NCBI RefSeq assembly: GCF_037338445.1
Contig: NZ_CP147838.1
Span: 1,116,001 to 1,180,000, forward strand
From: Salinibaculum sp. SYNS191
GTDB taxonomy: Archaea; Halobacteriota; Halobacteria; Halobacteriales; Haloarculaceae
DNA length: 64,000 nucleotides
Reading direction: 5' to 3'
Below are positions 1-9,053 of this stretch, one piece after another. Position numbers and translations under genes: made by a program. The notes beneath the pieces were generated by a model. The model saw only the letters and a list, made by a program, of their open reading frames with translations, was not told the origin of the DNA and did not search any database. Numbering within the stretch: the first letter of the stretch is position 1; each line of letters begins with the position of its first letter.

Positions 1-386
1 AGCAGTACTGCCTCGACATCGAGTACATCGAGGAAATCGTCAAGCACACCGCCATCACGCGGGTGCCGAACACGCCCGACTTCGTGGAGGGCGTCGTCGA
101 CCTCCGCGGCCAGATAACGACGATTCTCAACCCGAAGGTCACCATCGACAAGCCGGACAAGACCGCCGGCGACCTCGTCGTCGTCTTCGACGCCGAGGCC
201 TTCGAGGACCAGGGCCACATCGGGTGGGTCGTCGACGACGTGAGTCAGGTGTCGCCCGTCAGCGACGACGAGGTCAACGACCCGCCGATGAGCGACGATT
301 ACATCAACGGCGTCATCGACCGCGAGGAGGACGACGAGTTCGTCATCTGGACGACGCCGGACCTCGCGCTCGACGAGGCCGAGTAG
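1..386 (+). CDS. cheW: CheW chemotaxis adaptor, 5' end missing
   Basis: The C-terminal 127 residues of a CheW-domain protein, open at the left window edge. CheW bridges chemoreceptors and the CheA kinase on the cytoplasmic side of the membrane. The frame is open from base 3. Visible family hallmarks are an EYIEEIVKH stretch followed by TRVPNTPDFVEGVVDLRG, which matches the conserved CheW segment around VP..P.fv.GvvnlRG, then a run of beta-strand-like sequence and an acidic tail ending DEAE. It meets the next gene tail to tail with no gap. The rest of a che operon is expected to the left but cannot be seen. Identification of the domain is secure. Confidence 0.9.
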   Translation, partial: QYCLDIEYIEEIVKHTAITRVPNTPDFVEGVVDLRGQITTILNPKVTIDKPDKTAGDLVVVFDAEAFEDQGHIGWVVDDVSQVSPVSDDEVNDPPMSDDYINGVIDREEDDEFVIWTTPDLALDEAE

Positions 387-1544
387 TCACTCCAGGCTCT
401 CCCAGACGTAGTCGCTCGCTTTCTCTATCGCACCGATGGAGCCGAGGTACCCGGCACCGACGGTCGTCTTCAGCGCCTTCGCCGCGCTGCCGCGGACGAC
501 GCTCGACCCCACCTGTGCCACGGCACCGTGGCCGACGCTGACCAGCCACCCCAGTTCCGAGTAGCGGTAGCGGTCCATCCGCGGCGTGAACGCACCGTCG
601 TCAGTGTGCGCGACCAGTTTCGCGATGTTCGTCGCCGCGACGTCGGCCTGCCGGACCGCCGTCTGTGCGCTGGCCGGGGCCGGTTGCCCGTTCGCGTCGA
701 CGACGCGAGCGGCGTCACCGACGGCGAAGGTCCGCTCGCCGACGCGGAGGTCCGCCCTGACCTGCGGCCGGTCACCGTGCATGGCGTCCTGGCCGGCGAT
801 ACCGCCGGTCCAGACGAGCTGGTCGTAGGCGACTTCGCCGCCGTCGGCGAACGTCAGCGTCTCGCCGTCGGTCGACGCCACCGCGCGGCCGGTCTCGACG
901 TGGACGTCGTGTTTCGCAAGCTCGTCGGCGACCGCCCGCTGGAACTGCTCGGGGAAGTTGGGCGCGACGCTGTCGAGTTGCTCGACGAGACGGACTTCGA
1001 CGGTCGGGCGCTCGTCGTCGTCCACGTCGGAGCCGACGGCACAGCCCTCGTCACGTGCGAGGTCGGCGAGTTCGCCGGCGACCTGGATGCCCGAGAGGCC
1101 GGCACCGCCGACGACGACGCGGCCGCCCTCCTCGCAGACGTCGAGAAAGCGGTCGCGGATGCGCGCCGCGTGGGTGAGGCGCTTGAGCGGGACCCCGTGC
1201 TCTTCGAGTCCGGGGAGGTCGTAGAAGGCGGTCTGGGTCCCGAGACAGACCGCGCCGTAGTCGTAGGACAGGCTGCCGTCGTTCAGTTCGACCTCGCCCG
1301 CGTCCGGGTCGAGGTCCGTGACCCGGGCCTGACGGTGGCTGGCTCCGTCGAGCAGGTCCGCGATGGGGACGGTCAGTTCGTCCTCCAGCGAGGGATGAGA
1401 GATGGCGCGGTGGACGAGGTGCTGGACGAGGTGGGTCTCACGCTCGTCGACCAGCGTAATCTCCGCGTCGGCCGGGAGCGTGCGCTCGAGCGTGCGGGTC
1501 AGACTGACACCGGCGTAGCCAGCGCCGAGAACGGCGACGTGCAT
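387..1544 (-). CDS. Type II NADH dehydrogenase-like FAD/NAD(P) oxidoreductase
   Basis: A 385-residue flavoprotein of the pyridine nucleotide-disulfide oxidoreductase fold, related to single-subunit NADH:quinone oxidoreductases (NDH-2) and sulfide:quinone reductases. The N-terminus has the FAD-binding GAGYAG motif, the middle has the second dinucleotide motif GGAGLSG at about residues 146-152, and FAVGDAARV near residue 286 is the typical FAD-contacting motif. I see no paired redox-active cysteines of the sulfide:quinone type, which favours NDH-2. It would pass electrons from NADH to menaquinone at the inner membrane face. A T-rich box (TTTTTG on the minus strand, 1569-1574) lies about 27 nt upstream of ATG, fitting a leaderless transcript. 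The exact substrate is uncertain. Confidence 0.8.
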   Translation of the reverse strand: MHVAVLGAGYAGVSLTRTLERTLPADAEITLVDERETHLVQHLVHRAISHPSLEDELTVPIADLLDGASHRQARVTDLDPDAGEVELNDGSLSYDYGAVCLGTQTAFYDLPGLEEHGVPLKRLTHAARIRDRFLDVCEEGGRVVVGGAGLSGIQVAGELADLARDEGCAVGSDVDDDERPTVEVRLVEQLDSVAPNFPEQFQRAVADELAKHDVHVETGRAVASTDGETLTFADGGEVAYDQLVWTGGIAGQDAMHGDRPQVRADLRVGERTFAVGDAARVVDANGQPAPASAQTAVRQADVAATNIAKLVAHTDDGAFTPRMDRYRYSELGWLVSVGHGAVAQVGSSVVRGSAAKALKTTVGAGYLGSIGAIEKASDYVWESLE

Positions 1545-1595
1545 ACCCGTCGTTGGGCCGGCAGGGGCAAAAACTGTCCGCCGGACGGGACCGGG

Positions 1596-2576
1596 TCAGA
1601 ACAGCGCCTCGTCCGCGTCGAGAATCCGGGCCGGGCCGCCGACTCCCCAGACGCGGGTGTCGACGCCGCAGTCGGCGACGACGGACTCCACGCGGTCGAC
1701 GTACTCCGCGGTGGTGTTGACGTAGACGCTCGCGCCGGTGTCGACCGAGAAGTACACCGGCACGTCCTCCTCGCTGCGGAGTTCGCGCACGGCGTTGAAT
1801 ATCTCCAGTGTCGTCGGCTGCCAGTAGACCCACCCTGCGGGGCCGGTCATCGTCGCCGCCGCCAGCGACAGCGAGTCGTGCTCGGCGAGGTCGAACGCGC
1901 GGTCGAAGTCGGCCGCCCGGAGCGCGTCGCGCATCTCCGCTATCTGGCCGTGGATGTGTGCCAGACGCGACTCGAACATGTGACTCTCTGCCGCCTCGCG
2001 GTGGGCCGCCTCGGTCTCCTTGTAGGAGGGGACCATCCCGGCGACGACGCGGAGGTCGTCCTCGAAGTCGTCGGGCACGTCGATGCGTTTCGAGCGGCAG
2101 TCGTGGTCGTTGAGCCCGGTGTAGAGATGCGAGAACGCGCCAGTGACCGCGCGGGCAGCCGACGACGACCCGCGGCGGGCGACCGTCGAAATCTCGGGGC
2201 GCGTCATGTCGAGGCCGGCCGCCTCGACCAGCGCCATCGCCGCGGCGGCGAAGCCAGACGACGACGACCCGAAGCCGATGTTCGTCGGGAAGGAGTTCTC
2301 GGAGACGAAGCGCACGCGGTGGTCGATGCCGGCGAGGTCGCGGACGTGGTCGACGACGGCGCGGACGCGCTCGGCACCGCGGCCGTCGACTTCCTCGCCG
2401 TCGATGCGGTAGGTGTCGGCGTCCAGCGCGGGGTCGAACTCGGCGGTCGTCTTCGTGTGACTCGGCGCGGTACAGACGCTGATGGAGTCGTGATAGGGGA
2501 GCCGCAACTCCTCGTCGCGCATCCCGTGGTACTTGACCAGTCCCTGAATCGGGTGCGCCTTCGCTGTCGCCTTCAT
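1596..2576 (-). CDS. mvaD: Mevalonate-pathway decarboxylase (phosphomevalonate decarboxylase type)
   Basis: A 326-residue GHMP-superfamily enzyme related to diphosphomevalonate decarboxylase. The N-terminal MKATAKAHPIQGLVKYHG and the phosphate-binding segment PTNIGFGSSSSGFAAAA are characteristic. In haloarchaea the homologue (worked out in Haloferax volcanii) acts on phosphomevalonate, giving isopentenyl phosphate in the archaeal variant of the mevalonate pathway that feeds isoprenoid lipid synthesis. I chose the ATG at 2574-2576 because the family starts at this lysine-rich segment and a GGAGGG ribosome-binding site precedes it. Upstream is a TauE-like transporter on the same strand with a short gap. 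The assignment to the phosphomevalonate rather than the diphosphomevalonate reaction is inferred from the lineage. Confidence 0.88.
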   Translation of the reverse strand: MKATAKAHPIQGLVKYHGMRDEELRLPYHDSISVCTAPSHTKTTAEFDPALDADTYRIDGEEVDGRGAERVRAVVDHVRDLAGIDHRVRFVSENSFPTNIGFGSSSSGFAAAAMALVEAAGLDMTRPEISTVARRGSSSAARAVTGAFSHLYTGLNDHDCRSKRIDVPDDFEDDLRVVAGMVPSYKETEAAHREAAESHMFESRLAHIHGQIAEMRDALRAADFDRAFDLAEHDSLSLAAATMTGPAGWVYWQPTTLEIFNAVRELRSEEDVPVYFSVDTGASVYVNTTAEYVDRVESVVADCGVDTRVWGVGGPARILDADEALF

Positions 2577-2620
2577 ATCTCTCCCTCCGGCGGACACCAC
2601 TTGGCACTTACTAAGGCGCG

Positions 2621-3412
2621 CTACGCGATGCCGAGCCCGCCGAGCACCAGCCTGACACCGATGAGCGTCAGCAACGCGAGGACGCCGACCCGGCGCGTCC
2701 GCGCGTCGACGGCCCCGCGGAGACGCTGCCCGAGCGCGACGCCGGCGACGGCCGGGACCGCCGCAGCGGCCGACAGGCCGACGGTCACCAGGTCTGGATA
2801 CAGCCCGAACAGGCCCGCCGCGCCCACCCGGACGGCGTTGAGACCGAGGAAGACCAGCGCGACGACGCCGACGAACAGGCCGTGCGAGAGGTCACAGGAC
2901 CGGACGTAGGCGATGAGCTGGACGCCGACGTTGGTCCCGCCGAAGAGGAGGCCCGAGACGCCGCCGACGCCGACCATCGCCGGCGTCGACTCGACGAAAC
3001 AGCCCGCTCGCGCGCGGTCGAGGCCCGGCACGATGATGGCGTTCTGCGCGGTCACGACGAACCCAAGCGTCAGCAGGCCCAGTCCGGCCTTCAGCGGGGC
3101 CGCCGGGAGGCTGTCGAGAATCGCCATGCCGGCGACCGTCCCGACGAGCGCCGCGGCGAGCAGCGGACGGAAACGCCGGCCACAGGTCCGGAGGCTCTCG
3201 GCGTCGAGTTCCCGGACGAGAGTGAGGTTCGCGGCGAGGATGGGGAGAATCATGAACACGACCGCCACCGCGGGCGGGACCACGAACGCGAGCAGCATGG
3301 TCCCGACGAGCGCGAAGCCAAAGCCGGCGACACCGTTGACGATGCCGGCGAGCAGGACGACGCCGACAACGAGCCCCAGAAAGGCCGGCGCGAGCGAGAG
3401 CGCAGACGACAC
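2621..3412 (-). CDS. TauE/SafE family membrane permease
   Basis: A 263-residue polytopic membrane protein with about eight hydrophobic segments and the two-half layout of the TauE/SafE (DUF81) family. Members export or import sulfite, sulfonates or other organic anions. The N-terminal half carries the family-like NGVAGFGFALVG segment and the second half a GVGGVSGLLFGGTNVG glycine-rich turn, the internal duplication typical of the family. The start is a GTG at 3410-3412, supported by a TATA box 24-31 nt upstream. The substrate cannot be told from sequence. Its neighbour mvaD follows after 44 nt and may be co-transcribed. Confidence 0.82.
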   Translation of the reverse strand: MSSALSLAPAFLGLVVGVVLLAGIVNGVAGFGFALVGTMLLAFVVPPAVAVVFMILPILAANLTLVRELDAESLRTCGRRFRPLLAAALVGTVAGMAILDSLPAAPLKAGLGLLTLGFVVTAQNAIIVPGLDRARAGCFVESTPAMVGVGGVSGLLFGGTNVGVQLIAYVRSCDLSHGLFVGVVALVFLGLNAVRVGAAGLFGLYPDLVTVGLSAAAAVPAVAGVALGQRLRGAVDARTRRVGVLALLTLIGVRLVLGGLGIA

Positions 3413-3435
3413 GACCGCGGGTTCGCACAGGGGAG

Positions 3436-3443
3436 GTATAAGT
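3436..3443 (-). promoter_or_regulatory. TATA box for the TauE/SafE gene
   Basis: The minus strand reads CTTATACC, centred about 27 nt upstream of the GTG start at 3412, the spacing expected for a leaderless haloarchaeal transcript. A second box on the plus strand, GTTATGG at 3491-3497, is at the same distance from the divergent permease gene at 3522. Confidence 0.6.
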
Positions 3444-3521
3444 GCGACTTACCTCCGGGATAGCCCCACGGATGCAGGTTGGGGGAACCCGTTATGGGTG
3501 AGTCGGCCGACAGTGTGAGGT

Positions 3522-4955
3522 ATGGCGTCGGAGACAGGGGAAGTTGCGCCGGCGGCCAACCGGGAGGGGGAGACGCCGGTCCTCGAACGGACTGAGACGG
3601 GCGACGAGGCGACGGTCGTCGAGGAGGGGACGGAACTGGAGCGGACCATCGGCCTGCGCGGCGGCCTCGCAATCGGCATCGGGACGATGATAGGGGCCGG
3701 CATCTTCGTCTTCCCCGGTATCGCCGCCGGTGACGCGGGACCGGCGGCCGCCGCCTCCTTCGCCATCGGGGCGGTCATCGCGCTGCTGGTCGCGCTGCCG
3801 ACTGCCGAACTGGCGACGGCGATGCCCCGCAGCGGCGGCGGGTACTACTACATCTCCCGCGGGATGGGGGCGCTCTTTGGCGCGGTCGTCGGCCTCTCGC
3901 TGTGGTTCGGGCTGGTCTTCGCCTCCGCCTTCTATCTCGTCGGCTTCGGCTTCTACGCGCAGGCGGTGCTGGACCGCCTGGGCGTCTCGCTGGGCGGGTT
4001 CGACGTGGTCATCCCGCTCGCGCTGCTGTGTGGCGCCTTCCTGACCGTCCTCAACGTCACCGGGACGGAGAACGCTGCCAGCCTCCAGAACGCCGTCGTC
4101 GGCATCCTGCTCGCCATCATCGTCTCCTTTCTGTCCTACGGCGGCCTCTCCGCCGTGGGCGTCGTCGGTGCCGCCGAGCCGATCGGCGAACCGTTCCTCT
4201 CGCAGGGGGCGCTGTCGGTGCTGACCACCGCGGCGCTCGTGTTCACCTCCTACCTGGGCTTCGCGCAGGTGGCGACCGTCGCCGGCGAGATAAAGCGGCC
4301 CAGTCGGAACCTGCCGCTGGCGATGGTCGGGTCGGTCGTGGTCGTCGGCGTGCTCTACGTCGCGACCATCTTCGTCGCGGTCAGCGCCTTCGGCAGTCAA
4401 CGCCTCTCGACGCTGGGCGAGACGGCGATGGTCGCCGTCGCCGAGAGCTTCCTCGGCCCGCTGGGCGCGATTGCGATTCTCGTCGGCGGCCTGCTGGCGA
4501 CGGTCTCCAGCGCGAACGCGTCGGTGCTGAGCACGTCGCGTGCAATCTACGCCGTCAGCAAGGACGCACTCCTGCCGCGGTGGGCCAGCCGCATCAGCCT
4601 CCGCTACGGCACGCCCCACGTCGCGCTGGGACTTGCCGGCGGCCCCATCCTCCTGCTGGTCGCACTCGGGGAAGTCGAGGTGCTGGCCGAGGTAGCCTCC
4701 TTCCTCCACCTCATCATGTACGGCCTGATGTGCGTCGCGCTGGTGGCGCTCCGGCGGAACGAACCGGCCTGGTACGACCCGGACTTCCGGGTGCCGGCGT
4801 ACCCGCTCGTGCCGGTTCTGGGCGCGCTCGCCAGTTTCGCACTGCTGGGATTCATGCAGCGGCTCTCGCAGGTCGTCGGCCTCGCCATCATGCTGCTGTC
4901 GGCAGTGTGGTACTACTACTACGCGGCGGACGTGACACTCCGGGGGGTAGTCTGA
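3522..4955 (+). CDS. APC superfamily amino acid permease
   Basis: A 477-residue permease with about twelve hydrophobic segments. After a 45-residue acidic hydrophilic N-terminus, the first membrane segment has [15 protein letters not shown], the APC-family TM1 signature, followed by [13 protein letters not shown] and [13 protein letters not shown], both typical of amino acid:cation symporters and antiporters. It lacks the C-terminal Usp domain that some haloarchaeal APC proteins carry, but the next gene is a separate UspA protein overlapping its stop by one base (TGATG), so the two are co-translated. This permease-Usp pairing is common in haloarchaea. Probable role: amino acid uptake or exchange, substrate unknown. 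Confidence 0.88.
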   Translation: MASETGEVAPAANREGETPVLERTETGDEATVVEEGTELERTIGLRGGLAIGIGTMIGAGIFVFPGIAAGDAGPAAAASFAIGAVIALLVALPTAELATAMPRSGGGYYYISRGMGALFGAVVGLSLWFGLVFASAFYLVGFGFYAQAVLDRLGVSLGGFDVVIPLALLCGAFLTVLNVTGTENAASLQNAVVGILLAIIVSFLSYGGLSAVGVVGAAEPIGEPFLSQGALSVLTTAALVFTSYLGFAQVATVAGEIKRPSRNLPLAMVGSVVVVGVLYVATIFVAVSAFGSQRLSTLGETAMVAVAESFLGPLGAIAILVGGLLATVSSANASVLSTSRAIYAVSKDALLPRWASRISLRYGTPHVALGLAGGPILLLVALGEVEVLAEVASFLHLIMYGLMCVALVALRRNEPAWYDPDFRVPAYPLVPVLGALASFALLGFMQRLSQVVGLAIMLLSAVWYYYYAADVTLRGVV

Positions 4956-5713
4956 TGAGCGAGGACTGGCCGGTGCTGGTGCCGGTGAAGGTGCTCGAAG
5001 GCCAGACCGTCTCCGAGGGAGTCGTCGACCTGCTCTCGACGCTGCCGGTCGTGGTCCTCGGCTATCACGTCCTGCCCGAGCAGACCGCGCCCGGACAGGC
5101 GCGCCTGCAGTTCGAGGAGCAGGCGCAGGCGAAACTGGACGACCTGGCGGCGGCCTTCCGCGACGCCGGGGGTGCCGCCGAGTCGCGGCTGGTCTTCACC
5201 CACGACGCCGAGCAGACGCTCGACCGAATCGCCGACGAGACCGGCTGTCGGGCCATCCTCATCCCCAACCCGACGCCGCCGGTGCAGCGACTGCTCGTCC
5301 CGGTCCGCGGCGAGGTGAACGTCCCGCGTCTGGCGGCGTTCGTGGCGGCGATGCGCGGCAGGCGCGACATCGACCTGACGCTGTTCCACGTCGCAGAGAC
5401 CGAGGACGCCAGCGACGACGGTGAGACACTGGTCGACGACGCGAGCGCGGCGCTGCGCGAACGGGGCGTCCCGCCGACTGCAATCAGCCGGGACATCGTC
5501 GTCTCGGAGACGCCGGTCCGGGCCATCGCGACGGCCGCCGCCGAGGACCACGACGCCGTGGTGATGGGCGAGAGCGAGCCGTCGATTCGGACCTTCCTCT
5601 TCGGCGACCCGTCGGAACAGGTCGCAACCCAGTCGGTCGGGCCGGTCATCGTCGTTCGTCGGCCGAGAGACGAGAGCGAGGAAAGTGAGACAGGAGAGAA
5701 CGCAGTCGAGTAG
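4955..5713 (+). CDS. Universal stress protein family protein (UspA)
   Basis: A 252-residue protein of two UspA-like halves. The C-terminal half has the nucleotide-binding loop in altered form (GESEPSIRTFLFGDPSEQV, then GPVIVV), matching the family pattern G-x2-G-x9-G(S/T) only loosely, so ATP binding is uncertain. The ATG overlaps the permease stop codon, which argues that it works with that transporter, perhaps as a regulatory partner. It ends in a short acidic tail. The family is clear; the role is inferred from the gene pairing. Confidence 0.82.
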   Translation: MSEDWPVLVPVKVLEGQTVSEGVVDLLSTLPVVVLGYHVLPEQTAPGQARLQFEEQAQAKLDDLAAAFRDAGGAAESRLVFTHDAEQTLDRIADETGCRAILIPNPTPPVQRLLVPVRGEVNVPRLAAFVAAMRGRRDIDLTLFHVAETEDASDDGETLVDDASAALRERGVPPTAISRDIVVSETPVRAIATAAAEDHDAVVMGESEPSIRTFLFGDPSEQVATQSVGPVIVVRRPRDESEESETGENAVE

Positions 5714-5743
5714 CGCGGTGGCCGGGAGCGCGTCCCGAGCGGA

Positions 5744-6022
5744 CGAGACGGGAGCGGAGCGACCGTCTCGCACGCGAGGGCGCGCGACTCGGGGAAGGGC
5801 AGGCCCGCCGTGAGCATCCGGCGGCGGAGCCGCCGGTTCACCGTCAGAGCGAAGCTCTGACGAGCCCTCGTTCGTTCCCTGCGGTCACTCACGAGAACCC
5901 TCCGAGCGCTCTACCGAGCGTGAGGAGCCTTTTTCACTATGTTTTTGCAAGGAGCGGTGCGCCCGCGGCGAAGCTGCGGTGCGACACCCGACGCAGCAAA
6001 AAGTAGCGAAGCAAAAAGTGGT
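5744..6022. repeat. Hairpin-rich intergenic repeat, copy A
   Basis: This gap between convergent usp and nuoN carries a run of short hairpins. They are CGAGACGG/CCGTCTCG (5744-5770), CCGGCGGC-GGA-GCCGCCGG (5818-5836), CGTCAGAGC-GAA-GCTCTGACG (5842-5862) and a GAA-looped stem at about 5965-5981, and the unit ends in two AAAAAGT-type boxes at 5997-6019. About 120 bases (5811-5930) are nearly identical, in reverse orientation, to 17348-17469, and the tail CACCCGACGCA..AAAAAGT also recurs. No gene is visible in the gap. It could act as a bidirectional terminator for both flanking operons or be a mobile REP-like element. Confidence 0.8.
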
Positions 6023-6024
6023 TT

Positions 6025-7524
6025 CTAGACGAGCATCTCGGCCGCCATCTGTGCCGTCTCCGCGACCGGACCGAAGCCGGGCACGAGGAGGACGGTCACG
6101 ACGGCAGCCAGCGCGATGGCGGCGTAGAGGCCGACCGGGTAGCTCTCGATGTCGAGGTCACCGTTGGGGTCCTCGATCCACATCGCCTTGACGACGCGGG
6201 AGTAGTAGTAGAGGCTGAGCGCGCTGTTGACGACCAGCGCGACCGCAAGCAGCGCGACGCCGCCGTTGATGGAGGCCATCAGCAGGTAGAACTTCGAGAA
6301 GAACCCGCCGCCCAGCGGGAGGCCGGCCAGCGAGAACAGGAAGACGGACATCGCAGCGCAGGCGAAGGGCGCCTGCGTCGCCAGGCCGTTGAAGTCCTCG
6401 AACTCGCGACCGACGCCCCAGTACTCCGTCAGCGCGATGAACAGGAACGCACCGGTGTTCATGAACCCGTAGACGAACAGGTGGGCCATGCCCGACCCGA
6501 GGACGAACGCCGAGTCGGCGTCGCCGGTCAGCGCGGCGAGCGCGATGAGCACGTAGCCGGCGTGGCCGATCGAGGAGTACGCCAGCATCCGCTTGACCTT
6601 CTCCTGCTTGACCGCGGCGAAGTTGCCGACGGTCATCGTGACCACGGCGAGCACCTGGAAGGCGACGACCCAGTCGACAGCCTCCAGCACCGCAGTGCCG
6701 CCGAGGGCGACCGTGAACACGCGGAACGCGAGCACGAAGCCGGCGGCCTTCGAGGCCGACGACAGGAACCCGGAGATGGGCGAGGGCGCGCCCTCGTACG
6801 CCTCCGGTGCCCAGAAGTGGAAGGGCACGCTGGCGGTCTTGAACGCGAAGCCGCCGATGACCATCATGACGCCGAGGCCGAGCACGCCGGCGGCCTCGGG
6901 ACTCTGCAGTGCCTCGGCGACGGCGTCGAACTGGAGCGCGCCGCCGGCGGCGTACACCAGCGAGATGCCGTAGGCGAAGATGGCCGAGGAGACCGCGCCG
7001 ATGAGGAAGTACTTCAGGCCGGCCTCGACGCTGCCCTTGTTGTGCTTGAGGAACGCGACGAGCGCGTAGGAGGGCAGCGAGGCGAGTTCGAGGGCGATGA
7101 AGGCCGTCGCGAGGCTGTTGGCCGTCGACATGAGGGCCATGCCCGACGCGGCGAGCATCATCAGCGAGTAGTACTCGGCCTGGTGCGCCTCGTCCTTCAC
7201 GTAGTCGTAGGACGCGAGCACGACCAGCGTGACGACGCTGGCGGTCAGCGCCGTGAAGAACAGGCTCATGCCGTCCACGACGAGGCTGTCACCGAACAGC
7301 GTGATTGCGCCGTTGCGACGGGGCTGTCCCGTGCCGGCGACGAGATACCAGCCAGTCAGAACGAGCGAGACGAGCGAGCCGGCGACCGAGATGCCGGCGA
7401 GCAGTGCGCTGTTCTCGCTGTCCGGGTCGATGGCGTCGTACAGGAACAGTACGAGCGCCGTGACGACGAACATCCCCATCGGGGCGAGCGCGGCCCAGGT
7501 GGGCAGTGCGGTGTGCGACGTCAT
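6025..7524 (-). CDS. nuoN: NADH dehydrogenase-like complex I subunit N
   Basis: A 499-residue antiporter-like membrane subunit with about fourteen hydrophobic segments. It has the proton-translocation core of the Nuo L/M/N family, including the YSSIGHAGYVLIAL segment with its conserved lysine-bearing neighbourhood (KQEKVKRMLAYSS) and FKTASVPFHFWAPEAYEG. It belongs to the membrane arm of complex I; haloarchaeal complexes lack the NADH-binding NuoEFG module and probably use another electron donor. It is last in the block and its start overlaps the nuoM stop by four bases (ATGA), so translation is coupled. The stop faces the hairpin repeat that separates it from usp. Confidence 0.95.
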   Translation of the reverse strand: MTSHTALPTWAALAPMGMFVVTALVLFLYDAIDPDSENSALLAGISVAGSLVSLVLTGWYLVAGTGQPRRNGAITLFGDSLVVDGMSLFFTALTASVVTLVVLASYDYVKDEAHQAEYYSLMMLAASGMALMSTANSLATAFIALELASLPSYALVAFLKHNKGSVEAGLKYFLIGAVSSAIFAYGISLVYAAGGALQFDAVAEALQSPEAAGVLGLGVMMVIGGFAFKTASVPFHFWAPEAYEGAPSPISGFLSSASKAAGFVLAFRVFTVALGGTAVLEAVDWVVAFQVLAVVTMTVGNFAAVKQEKVKRMLAYSSIGHAGYVLIALAALTGDADSAFVLGSGMAHLFVYGFMNTGAFLFIALTEYWGVGREFEDFNGLATQAPFACAAMSVFLFSLAGLPLGGGFFSKFYLLMASINGGVALLAVALVVNSALSLYYYSRVVKAMWIEDPNGDLDIESYPVGLYAAIALAAVVTVLLVPGFGPVAETAQMAAEMLV

Positions 7525-9053
7525 GCGCCGACACCTCCCAGCAGCGGGTCAATCGCATCCTGTATCATGGTGTAGGCGATGTCGGGAGCCACGCCGAGCA
7601 GGATGACCAGCAGGAGCAGGATGGCCAGCGGCGCGACCTCGTGGAACGGCGCGGCGGTCACGTCGTAGTCCGTCTCCAGGCTGTACTGACCAAAGAGGGT
7701 GCGCTGCATGGCCCACAGCAGGTAGCCGGCCACGACGACGATGCCGAACATGGCGAACATCGTGTAGATGGGCGCGGCGGTGATGACCGTCGACTCGAAG
7801 GAGCCGATGAAGACCAGCACCTCGGCGGCAAAGCCGCTCATCAGCGGCAGGCCCATGTAGCCGAAGGCGGCCGCGAGGAAGATGCCGACCGTCCACGGCA
7901 TCCGGTCGGCCATGCCGGACATGTCGCCGACCATCCGGGTGTGGGTCGCGTTGTAGATGACGCCGACCGCCATGAACATCAGCCCCGAGATGAGACCGTG
8001 GGAAATCATCTGGAAGGTCGCGCCGCCGAAGGCGTGTGGCGTGAACGCGACCAGGCCCAGGATGACGTAGCCCATCGAGGAGATGGAGGAGTAGGCGACG
8101 ATGCGCTTCAGGTCGCGCTGTGCCAGCGCGAGCATCGCGCCGTAGATGACCGAGAGCACGCCGAAGCCAGCGATGAGGTTCGCGTTCGCGGCCGCGACGT
8201 CCGCGAGCATCGTGAAGTTGAACCGGAGCAGCGCGTAGGTCCCCATCTTCAGCAGGACGCCGGCCAGGATGACCGACACGGGCGTCGGGGCCTCGACGTG
8301 GGCGTCCGGCAGCCAGGTGTGGAAGGGAACGACGGGCACCTTCACCGCAAACCCGGCGAACATGAACAGGAAGGCGAAGGTCTTCAGCGCCGCCGCGTCG
8401 AAGAACGCGAAGCCGCCGAGTTCGCCGCCCCGGACGGCCTGCGCGATTTCCGGCAGTCCGAGCGTCGTCAGCGAGTCACCGAGCCCGAAGATGAGCGCGA
8501 ACAGGCCGATGAACATCACCAGCGACGCGACGTTCGTGTAGACGAGGAACTTGATGGCCGCGTACTTCCGGCGCGGGCCGCCCCAGACACCGATGAGGAA
8601 GTACATCGGGATGAGCACGCCCTCCCAGAAGACGAACCAGAGGAAGAAATCGAGCGCCGTGAACACGCCGATGAGCGCCGCCTCCATCAGCAGCATGAGG
8701 CCGTAGAACTGCGACTGGCGCTCGTCGATGGGCGTCCACGACGAGACGAGCGCGAGCGTGGTGAGCACGGTGGTCAGCACGAGCAGCGGGAGGCTGACGC
8801 CGTCGAGGCCGACGTGCCACTGGAGCTCGTACTGGCCGAGCTGGAGCCAGGTGAACACCGTCTCGAAGGCGATGTCGCCGTCGGCCAGCAGTGCGTTGCC
8901 CGACGCCTCGAAGTTCGTCCACATGTAGAGGCTGCCGACCAGCGGGACGACGCTGAGCGCCGTCGCCAGCTTACCGGCGTAGCGGTCGGGGGCGAGGAAG
9001 ACCACGAAGGCGGCGGCCAGTGTGGTCGCCAGAACCAGTTCGACCATCACCAT
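7521..9053 (-). CDS. nuoM: NADH dehydrogenase-like complex I subunit M
   Basis: A 510-residue membrane-arm subunit of the antiporter-like family. Typical motifs are WEGVLIPMYFLIG in the N-terminal half (with the conserved glutamate), KVPVVPFHTWLPDAHVEAPT, and LKRIVAYSSISSMGYVILG. It directly follows nuoL with no gap and overlaps nuoN by four bases. Length and order match other archaeal nuo operons. Confidence 0.95.
   Translation of the reverse strand: MVMVELVLATTLAAAFVVFLAPDRYAGKLATALSVVPLVGSLYMWTNFEASGNALLADGDIAFETVFTWLQLGQYELQWHVGLDGVSLPLLVLTTVLTTLALVSSWTPIDERQSQFYGLMLLMEAALIGVFTALDFFLWFVFWEGVLIPMYFLIGVWGGPRRKYAAIKFLVYTNVASLVMFIGLFALIFGLGDSLTTLGLPEIAQAVRGGELGGFAFFDAAALKTFAFLFMFAGFAVKVPVVPFHTWLPDAHVEAPTPVSVILAGVLLKMGTYALLRFNFTMLADVAAANANLIAGFGVLSVIYGAMLALAQRDLKRIVAYSSISSMGYVILGLVAFTPHAFGGATFQMISHGLISGLMFMAVGVIYNATHTRMVGDMSGMADRMPWTVGIFLAAAFGYMGLPLMSGFAAEVLVFIGSFESTVITAAPIYTMFAMFGIVVVAGYLLWAMQRTLFGQYSLETDYDVTAAPFHEVAPLAILLLLVILLGVAPDIAYTMIQDAIDPLLGGVGA

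Noticed and set aside
528..2909. Long open frame (793 codons) on the plus strand opposite the flavoprotein and decarboxylase genes
   Set aside because: Composition is Arg-, Gly- and Val-rich and repetitive, as expected for antisense of GC-rich codons; it has no domain and spans two well-identified genes. The same applies to 22927-25557, 50949-53132, 56028-58652 and 61384-63579.
5714..6024. CRISPR array in the repeat region
   Set aside because: Palindromes here differ in sequence and spacing, there are no regularly spaced identical repeats, and no cas genes occur in the window.
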